A stretch of DNA of 19,607 bases from Ferroplasma sp037442045 (lineage in GTDB: Archaea > Thermoplasmatota > Thermoplasmata > Thermoplasmatales > Thermoplasmataceae), in assembly GCF_037442045.1 (NCBI RefSeq), contig NZ_JBBIRC010000028.1, forward strand, positions 1 through 19,607. The letters are read 5' to 3'. Below the pieces are notes generated by a model, which worked only from the letters and a program-made list of their open reading frames with translations, was not told the DNA's origin and did no database searches. How positions within the stretch are numbered: position 1 is the stretch's first letter; every line of letters starts with the position of its first letter. Positions 14,518 to 19,607 of this stretch are shown in pieces. The position numbers and the translations under genes are program-made.

Positions 14518-15741
14518 CTATTTATCAATATTGCCTGATAGCCCTGAAAGGTATGATGCTGACTCTTTTGTTTTCCTTATTGTTGCTCCGATTACGAATA
14601 CGGATGAAAGGCATATGAGTGTTGTAACATCTATAACTATTATCAATTCCTGATAGCCAACGATGCCGCCAATTACACCAAGGAATACAGATATTAATCC
14701 GCCAAATAGTGCACCAAAATTATAGGAAATGCCGGATATTAACCCACGAACTTCTGGATTTATTCTGTCCATTAGAAGCAATGGTATAACGGGCATTGAT
14801 CCCACACCAAGTGTAAATACAATCATCCCTGGCAATGCCAGAAACCTTAATCCTGAAAAATATGGCATAGCCAGCCATGCAAAAACAAGCGCTATTAAAG
14901 ATCCGGCCATAATTAAATGCTTTTTTCTAAAGAATTCAGAGAGCTTCCCAAATAGTATAAATCCTATTGCTACAGTAATACTTGAAATTATCATTATTGC
15001 CCCAACAAGGGATTCAGAAATTCCAAACGATGGTGCTATTGTTGGATAAAATGAGAGTATGGCGAAATAAGCTGAGAAAAATCCAGACATCATTATCATT
15101 GATTTTATCAAAGGGATTTTATAATTTTTCAAATGTATTTTCTCCCTTCCTGGCGAAATTTTCTTGCTGTCCTTTGGAATGCGCATGAGAGTATATGGTG
15201 CTATAATAAGTGGAATTGTGCCGGTTATCAGGAAATATCTCCAGGAAACAGCTATTGTGGGAAGAAATAAAATATAAGCAACACCTGTTAATGCATAGCC
15301 TATGCCATATCCACTCTGGATTACACCGAATATAGTTGACCTTATATTAGCAGGAGAAAACTCATATCCAAGCATGGTGCCGGATGTCCATTCACCGCCC
15401 ATAAATATGCCCTGTATGAATCTTGCAGTGAAAAGTATTGCAACATCCGGAGAAAATGCCATGACACCAGCAAACACAGCATAGCCAGCTGTACTGATTG
15501 CCATAATACGCCTTGCACCCATTTTATCTGTAAGATTCCCAAGGTATAAGCCACCAAAGAATCGCCCGATAAGGCCAAGTGCAAATAGCAAAGATACTAC
15601 ACCGAGACCAATATGAAATGTTTTTTCAAGTTCAACATAAATGTATGTTACAATAGTAAGGTCATAAATATTTCCTATCCATGAACCTGTTGATGCAAAA
15701 GCTGCATGGACATAATCCTTCATATTACATAATTGCAGCAT
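14518..15741 (-). CDS. MFS transporter (metabolite:H+ symporter-like)
   Basis: A major facilitator superfamily permease with a predicted 12 transmembrane helices in about 400 aa. The MFS motif A is GNLTDKMGARR, between helices 2 and 3. ARFIQGIFMGGEWTSG resembles the helix 4 region of sugar- and carboxylate:proton symporters. A charged central loop (KDSKKISPGREKIHLKNYK) separates the two halves. An N-terminal SWIGNIYDL segment has the membrane-embedded Asp seen in the sialate/lactate symporter group. The substrate is unresolved, although the sugar-phosphate isomerase just downstream makes a sugar or organic acid reasonable. The start could be the ATG at 15741 or the one at 15723, which gives MKDYVHAAF and is closer to the usual family start. 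Confidence 0.88.
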   Translation of the reverse strand: MLQLCNMKDYVHAAFASTGSWIGNIYDLTIVTYIYVELEKTFHIGLGVVSLLFALGLIGRFFGGLYLGNLTDKMGARRIMAISTAGYAVFAGVMAFSPDVAILFTARFIQGIFMGGEWTSGTMLGYEFSPANIRSTIFGVIQSGYGIGYALTGVAYILFLPTIAVSWRYFLITGTIPLIIAPYTLMRIPKDSKKISPGREKIHLKNYKIPLIKSMIMMSGFFSAYFAILSFYPTIAPSFGISESLVGAIMIISSITVAIGFILFGKLSEFFRKKHLIMAGSLIALVFAWLAMPYFSGLRFLALPGMIVFTLGVGSMPVIPLLLMDRINPEVRGLISGISYNFGALFGGLISVFLGVIGGIVGYQELIIVIDVTTLICLSSVFVIGATIRKTKESASYLSGLSGNIDK

Positions 15742-15810
15742 TTAAGTTAAATATTTCTGAGTTATTTTTGAATAAAATATACCTGTAAATTATTGCCTGC
15801 TACTCACTTA

Positions 15811-16254
15811 TTATGTGAAGTCTATTTTTACCTTCCACAATGATCGTTCCTGGGTTGCAGAGGCATTAACTCCTCTTTCTTTTATAAGTTCTACTAGTTT
15901 TTCTGCTCTGTCCTGCCTGTTAAATTCAAGGTAAACAGCATCGATTCCAAATTCTGGCATTGTTCCCTGTGATGAAACCAAATCGTTTATTTTGCCCATT
16001 ACTGAAATAAATTGAGCTTTTTCAATATTTAAAGTTCCTTTTTCGATTTTTGATAGCCCAGACCGAATAATGCCATCATAAGTTATGCTTGAAACCCTTT
16101 TATTTACATGCAATGCCGAACTTTTATAAAACATAAACATTAATATTATAAATACTATTAAAAGAACGATTCCCAGATAATAAATACCCAGTGCAAAGGA
16201 AAGAGCCGACATTATTAAAAATATCACTCCTATAGCCAGATATATATTTGCCAT
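15811..16254 (-). CDS. Hypothetical membrane protein with two N-terminal helices
   Basis: No family is recognised. With the ATG at 16254 the protein is 147 aa: a first hydrophobic helix at about 2-22, a second at about 26-44, then a soluble domain of about 100 residues. That domain contains ITYDGIIRSGLSKIEKGTLNIEKA, an EFGIDAVYLEFNRQ strand and a basic helix. It is rich in Lys, Glu and Ile and is probably cytoplasmic. I prefer 16254 over the in-frame ATG at 16299 because a TATA-like element (16272-16285) sits about 25 nt upstream of it, which would place the longer start upstream of the transcript. It is divergent from radB. There is no sign of a catalytic motif. Confidence 0.7.
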   Translation of the reverse strand: MANIYLAIGVIFLIMSALSFALGIYYLGIVLLIVFIILMFMFYKSSALHVNKRVSSITYDGIIRSGLSKIEKGTLNIEKAQFISVMGKINDLVSSQGTMPEFGIDAVYLEFNRQDRAEKLVELIKERGVNASATQERSLWKVKIDFT

Positions 16255-16271
16255 TCTATATGTATCTAAAT

Positions 16272-16285
16272 TTATTATATATAAT
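16272..16285 (-). promoter_or_regulatory. Putative TATA box for the membrane protein gene
   Basis: The motif attatatataataa on the minus strand is centred about 25 nt upstream of the ATG at 16254. It is the reason for choosing that start. It lies inside the coding sequence if the upstream ATG at 16299 were used. Confidence 0.5.
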
Positions 16286-16323
16286 TTAGTGCTGGGCACA
16301 TGCGTATTTTTACTTTAGAAATA

Positions 16324-16333
16324 TTTTATTATA
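16324..16333 (+). promoter_or_regulatory. Putative TATA box for radB-fen1
   Basis: The element ttttattata is centred about 24 nt before the radB ATG at 16353, consistent with a leaderless mRNA covering radB and fen1. It is one of a divergent pair with the element at 16272-16285. Confidence 0.5.
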
Positions 16334-16352
16334 ATATGCAATATACTTATAG

Positions 16353-17060
16353 ATGGAAAAAGTCAAATTTAATGAAATTGATAACAAAACTGCTTCAGGA
16401 TACTCATGCATTGACAATTTAATGCAGGGAGGCCTGGAACCGGGAATAATAACTGAATTTTATGGTGAAGGCGGATCTGGAAAATCAAATATGTCCATGA
16501 TCTATTCATATTATGTACTTAAAAGTGGCCACTCTGTACTGTATGTAGACACTGAAGGTTTTTCTATTGAAAGATTTAAAAGCATAGCAAATAATGATGT
16601 TTCATTGCTGGATCACATGAATATTTACAGGGTTAAGTCACTGGATGATCAGTATTTAGCACTTTTAAAATCGGATAAATTAATCGGTGAAAAGAAAGAT
16701 TCTAAAAATAGTTTCGGAATTATGATAGTTGATTCCTTTACAAACTTTTTTAGAATGGAAGCCGGGAAAGATGCTTCTGCCAGAATGGAGGGTTATGAAA
16801 AGCAAATGAATATACTTGCAGGCATAGCGCTTAAATACAAAATTCCAGTTATAATAACAAACCAGGTATATGAAGATGTTAATAACAACACTCTGACACC
16901 GTTTGGTGGCTTTTTCATAGATCATGCCATGAAGGCCATTTACAGAATAGAAAAATTTGGTGGAGGAAGAAGAAGGATAACTGTGGAAAAGCACAGGTCA
17001 ATTCCTGAGGGTTTGTATACAAATTTCAGACTCGTTGATACCGGACTAGAATGTGATTAA
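16353..17060 (+). CDS. radB: RadB, RecA/RadA-family recombination paralogue
   Basis: This is a euryarchaeal paralogue of the RadA recombinase that lacks the N-terminal helix-hairpin-helix domain and serves as an accessory recombination factor. The conserved opening SGYSCIDNLMQGGLEPG (15-31) is followed by the Walker A motif GEGGSGKSN (38-46), YVDTEG and Walker B IMIVDS (about 121-126). The L2/ITNQVYED segment and an HRS motif occur near the C-terminus. At 235 aa it matches the RadB length, not the roughly 320 aa of RadA. Its stop lies 1 nt ahead of the fen1 ATG, so the two repair proteins are made from one mRNA. Confidence 0.93.
   Translation: MEKVKFNEIDNKTASGYSCIDNLMQGGLEPGIITEFYGEGGSGKSNMSMIYSYYVLKSGHSVLYVDTEGFSIERFKSIANNDVSLLDHMNIYRVKSLDDQYLALLKSDKLIGEKKDSKNSFGIMIVDSFTNFFRMEAGKDASARMEGYEKQMNILAGIALKYKIPVIITNQVYEDVNNNTLTPFGGFFIDHAMKAIYRIEKFGGGRRRITVEKHRSIPEGLYTNFRLVDTGLECD
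17053..17057 (+). promoter_or_regulatory. Ribosome-binding site deciding the fen1 start
   Basis: The motif gtgat, part of the archaeal GGAGGTGAT consensus, lies 4 nt before the ATG at 17062. It overlaps the in-frame GTG at 17053, so that GTG is a ribosome-binding element and not the start codon. The same gtgat-ttaa-ATG arrangement precedes the 92-aa gene at 18356. Confidence 0.5.
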
Positions 17061-17061
17061 A

Positions 17062-18081
17062 ATGGGCGTAAATATATCAGGAATATTAATAAAGCATAAG
17101 ACCAGCATAAAAGAGAACAGCGGAATTACTGTATCAGTAGACGCTTTCAATGTAATATATCAGTTTTTAAGCAGCATCAGGGGAGAAAATGGTGAACCAC
17201 TTAAGGATTCTTTCGGCAATATAACCTCACATCTTTCAGGAGTTTTTTACCGTTCAGCAACGTTGCTTGAGAACAATATAAAGCCGGTATATTCCTTTGA
17301 TGGAAAACCTTACCATCTTAAAAGTGAAACTCTTAAAGAAAGGAAAGCAATAAAAGATAAAAATATCGCTGAACTTAATATTGCAATAAGTGAAAATGAT
17401 ACAGAAAAAATAAAGAATCTGTCATCCAGAATTAATTATATAACAGATGATATAGTTTCAGAGTCAAAGAAACTATTGGATCTTATGGGTTTGCCATGGG
17501 TACAGGCGCCCAGCGAGGGTGAGGCCCAGGCTTCCTATATGAGCAAAAATGGAACAGTTAATTCTGTAATATCCCAGGATTATGATTGCCTTCTGTTCGG
17601 CGCTAAAAGAATATTAAGAAATTTTACCATGTATGGCAGGAGAAGGCTTTCTGGAACCGGAAAATTTATCAATATAACTCCAGAAATTATTGATTTAAAG
17701 GAAAATCTGGAAACCATTGGCATTTCACAGGAACAGCTTATTGATATAGGCATTCTTGTTGGAACTGATTTTAATCCAGGCATACGGGGAATAGGCGCCA
17801 AAACCGGGCTTTCCCTTATAAAAAAATATGGAAATATAGGAAATGTGCTAAAAGAAAAGGGCAATAGCATAGAAAATCTTGATGAAATAAAAGAGCTTTT
17901 TCTCAATCCTCCGGTGGAGAAAATTGAACAGTTAAATTTCAGGCCTCCTGACAGAAAAGGGATAATAAGTTATCTCTGTGGCGAGCATGGATTTTCTGAG
18001 AACAGGATAAATTCGATACTGGATCAGATTGAGAAGAGTTATACAGGAGCAAATCAATCAAATCTTGATAAATATTTTTAA
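17062..18081 (+). CDS. fen: Flap endonuclease 1
   Basis: FEN1 is a structure-specific 5'-flap endonuclease that processes Okazaki fragments and acts in long-patch repair. With the ATG at 17062 (339 aa, beginning Met-Gly as in relatives) the metal ligands fall at the canonical positions: Asp27, Asp80, Glu152, Glu154, Asp173, Asp175 and Asp236. The N and I nuclease domains are present, with the helical arch region around 88-130 and an H3TH around 228-250 (GTDFNPGIRGIG). The last eight residues, QSNLDKYF, form a PIP box for the PCNA clamp. It is coupled to radB. The 3' end overlaps the convergent 92-aa gene by 4 bp. Nothing is missing. Confidence 0.96.
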   Translation: MGVNISGILIKHKTSIKENSGITVSVDAFNVIYQFLSSIRGENGEPLKDSFGNITSHLSGVFYRSATLLENNIKPVYSFDGKPYHLKSETLKERKAIKDKNIAELNIAISENDTEKIKNLSSRINYITDDIVSESKKLLDLMGLPWVQAPSEGEAQASYMSKNGTVNSVISQDYDCLLFGAKRILRNFTMYGRRRLSGTGKFINITPEIIDLKENLETIGISQEQLIDIGILVGTDFNPGIRGIGAKTGLSLIKKYGNIGNVLKEKGNSIENLDEIKELFLNPPVEKIEQLNFRPPDRKGIISYLCGEHGFSENRINSILDQIEKSYTGANQSNLDKYF

Positions 18082-18356
18082 TCATGCATTTCTTGCTCAG
18101 AAACCATGACTTTATGTGATCTTGGATATTCTATATCTATTATGTCTTTCATTGTTTTCTTTAAATCTTTTTCTTCTACTGTAAAATTTTCTGTCCTGAA
18201 ACCTTCCTCAACTATATTGAATTTTCCATCCAGTTTTTTCACTGTAACTATTCGGTCTTTCTTAAAGCTCTTTATAGTCAGCATGTAATTGTCACCCATT
18301 TTTAAAAGCATGCTATGAACATGCTTATCCACACTTCTTATCGGTATCCATGGCAT
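18078..18356 (-). CDS. Small hypothetical protein (92 aa)
   Basis: No family is recognised. The protein looks like a small beta-rich domain (YMLTIKSFKKDRIVTVKKL, then KFNIVEEGF) followed by an acidic helix and a KVMVSEQEMHD tail. It has no membrane segment or cysteine. The ATG follows the TyrRS stop directly with no intervening base, and a gtgat ribosome-binding element sits within the last TyrRS codons, so it is translated from the TyrRS mRNA. Its end overlaps fen1 by 4 bp on the other strand. The coupling makes a real gene likely. Its role is unknown. Confidence 0.68.
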   Translation of the reverse strand: MPWIPIRSVDKHVHSMLLKMGDNYMLTIKSFKKDRIVTVKKLDGKFNIVEEGFRTENFTVEEKDLKKTMKDIIDIEYPRSHKVMVSEQEMHD

Positions 18357-19364
18357 TTAATCACTGTTAAGTTTATTGCTTACAGGCAATATAATGTTTA
18401 TTAAAATTTCAGTAAGTGCTTTTTTTAAATCCATAGGATGTATTTCAGAATTTAAATACTTTGATTCCAGTTCTTTAAATGAGTGAAGTGCGTAAGGGCC
18501 ACCGTGTGATTCTGGCCTTTTTATTTCTATTTCACTTGCATAGTATGGGAATATAACATATTTTATTATATCTATAATCGGATTATTCTCAACTATTCCC
18601 ATTGGGCAAAATGCATTTTTTATTTTTCTTCTTATATCTTCTTCTTTATCTGTGAGGAAGATCGCGGAATCCGGGTCACTTTTTGACATCTTTTTGAAAT
18701 CATCCATTCGTCCTTTCCCTTTCAATGATGCAATCAGGGGCATTTCCAGCAGGACAGGTTTTTTTCTTCCCATTTTTTCAGCTATGTCCCTTGAAAGCAT
18801 GTATGCATGCCGTTGGTCCGTTCCGCCTATTGCAATGTCTGAATTCAAATAAAATACATCTGTTACCTGCATTAATGGGTATATGTACTTGCTAAAATCT
18901 TTATCAGCATCTTCTTCTGTTCTTCCCATTATTGGAAGAGACCTCCTAATTCTCAGCAGTGATGAGTTTTTTGCCGTTTGCAGAAGCAGTTCCCAGTAAT
19001 CAGGATTTGATACAAGATCTGTTGCCCACAAAAACTTTACGTCATTGCTTAGTCCTGCATACAGCATGCTTTTTTTCAGTGTTTCACCGCTTTCCCGAAT
19101 AAGATTAATATCACCTCCGAATTTATCGTTAACCCTTGCATGCCAATCAGCCAGCAAAATTTTTACATTTAAGCCGAGGCTCACCAGTTCATTCAATTTA
19201 TTTACATAAATTAATATTGCTATATGTGGAAGGCCGGAGGGTTCAAAACCTATATAGGCTTCGCTGTTGCTGGAAAGCAAATCCCTGCACTCATCCAGTG
19301 TTATAACTTCCGATGTATTCTTTTTTAAAAGGTCGAGATTCTCCATTGTTTCCTTATCATACAT
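18357..19364 (-). CDS. tyrS: Tyrosyl-tRNA synthetase (archaeal type)
   Basis: This class I aminoacyl-tRNA synthetase charges tRNA-Tyr. The opening motif AYIGFEPSG has Tyr37, matching the tyrosine pocket residue (Tyr32) of the Methanocaldococcus enzyme. The HIGH-equivalent is HIAI (47-50). Tyr162, Gln166 and Asp169 in YPLMQVTD match the Tyr151/Gln155/Asp158 tyrosine-binding set. GGTDQRHAYMLSRD and KMSKS (225-229) follow. At 335 aa it is slightly longer than the roughly 306-aa Methanocaldococcus enzyme and lacks the bacterial S4 domain. TrpRS is excluded by the tyrosine-pocket residues. The ATG at 19364 lies 14 nt after the 60-aa gene; an in-frame ATG at residue 7 is possible but less likely. 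Confidence 0.94.
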   Translation of the reverse strand: MYDKETMENLDLLKKNTSEVITLDECRDLLSSNSEAYIGFEPSGLPHIAILIYVNKLNELVSLGLNVKILLADWHARVNDKFGGDINLIRESGETLKKSMLYAGLSNDVKFLWATDLVSNPDYWELLLQTAKNSSLLRIRRSLPIMGRTEEDADKDFSKYIYPLMQVTDVFYLNSDIAIGGTDQRHAYMLSRDIAEKMGRKKPVLLEMPLIASLKGKGRMDDFKKMSKSDPDSAIFLTDKEEDIRRKIKNAFCPMGIVENNPIIDIIKYVIFPYYASEIEIKRPESHGGPYALHSFKELESKYLNSEIHPMDLKKALTEILINIILPVSNKLNSD

Positions 19365-19378
19365 TATTTTATTAATCT

Positions 19379-19561
19379 TTATTTTTTCAATAGCTTGTCA
19401 AGCAATGAAGATGCTTCTTTCTTTGTTAATTCCTCAACTGAACCTTTTTTCACTGATTTCACATAATCATCAACTACTTTCTGGTTTGTTTCTTCTCTTT
19501 TTATAAGGTCATTGACGAATGAAATCTGCTTTTTTGTAATTTCATCATTTTTATTATACAT
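19379..19561 (-). CDS. Small hypothetical helical protein (60 aa)
   Basis: A charged, helical 60-aa protein with an ITKKQISFVNDLIKRE start and an LTKKEASSLLDKLLKK end. This two-part pattern (T-x-KQ followed by L-TK-EAS-xLI/L-xxL) recurs, as far as I recall, in many small bacterial and phage proteins and at the C-termini of larger ones, with no agreed function. It lies 14 nt upstream of TyrRS and shares its direction, so it probably leads that transcript. On the minus strand an AT-rich tataatta element lies about 20 nt before the ATG. There is no signal or membrane segment. A short functional gene is likely; the role is unknown. Confidence 0.65.
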   Translation of the reverse strand: MYNKNDEITKKQISFVNDLIKREETNQKVVDDYVKSVKKGSVEELTKKEASSLLDKLLKK

Positions 19562-19607
19562 ATATAGGTAATAGGATAATTATACATAATACTATTTATC
19601 ACTGACA

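Noticed and set aside
14729..15049. 106-aa plus-strand frame inside the MFS gene
   Set aside because: The opposite strand encodes clear transmembrane helices of a permease. This frame is a by-product of their codon bias.
1..19607. CRISPR arrays, tRNA/rRNA genes, insertion sequences, toxin-antitoxin or defence modules
   Set aside because: No spaced direct repeats, cloverleaf-like segments, transposase motifs or known defence domains were seen. The genes are mostly housekeeping. Small box C/D guide RNAs cannot be excluded by eye.

Overview
This AT-rich window reads as chromosomal core sequence from an acidophilic, cell-wall-less euryarchaeon of the order Thermoplasmatales. A relative of Ferroplasma, Acidiplasma, Picrophilus or Cuniculiplasma is my best guess; the genus is inferred and not proven. 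The evidence is the purely archaeal gene set (Hel308, TiaS, RadB, FEN1, archaeal Fap7, archaeal-type TyrRS, archaeal NEMF/Rqc2, bifunctional PGI/PMI), the AGA/AGG-rich arginine codons, and TATA boxes placed about 25-30 nt upstream of start codons, as expected for leaderless archaeal mRNAs. I see no rRNA, tRNA, CRISPR array, insertion sequence or clear horizontal-transfer signature.

Layout. (1) 66-5871, all plus strand: hel308, trm5, a cis-prenyltransferase (uppS-like), tiaS, an AK6/Fap7-type kinase and an unknown 87-aa protein, with most junctions overlapping or 1 nt apart. (2) 5872-8964: a 263-bp gap that hides a 48-aa minus-strand gene and a 22-bp perfect palindrome. It is followed by a minus-strand two-gene 2-oxoacid:ferredoxin oxidoreductase operon (fused gamma-alpha subunit, then beta) and a 221-bp divergent control region. 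(3) 8965-11002, plus: a MarR-family regulator and an M50/site-2-protease-like membrane metalloprotease. (4) 11010-11624, minus: an ABHD14-like alpha/beta hydrolase, divergent from 11731-13575, an Rqc2/NEMF homologue (RqcH). (5) 13567-15741, minus: an MFS transporter followed by bifunctional phosphoglucose/phosphomannose isomerase. (6) 15811-16254, minus: a two-helix membrane protein of unknown function, divergent from the radB-fen1 pair (16353-18081, plus). (7) 18078-19561, minus: a 60-aa unknown protein, tyrosyl-tRNA synthetase and a 92-aa unknown protein, the last one converging on and overlapping the fen1 end by 4 bp.

How the genes fit together. The left block joins DNA repair (Hel308) with anticodon-loop modification (Trm5 at position 37, TiaS at C34 of tRNA-Ile2), lipid-carrier synthesis and ribosome maturation (Fap7). 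The right block holds recombination and replication enzymes (RadB, and FEN1 with a C-terminal PCNA-binding motif) and tRNA charging. RqcH supplies ribosome-associated quality control. OFOR supplies ferredoxin-linked 2-oxoacid oxidation, with the adjacent MarR as a plausible regulator. The least explained items are the five unknown proteins (48, 60, 87, 92 and about 147 aa), the palindrome, and the repeat-rich OFOR/MarR intergenic region.
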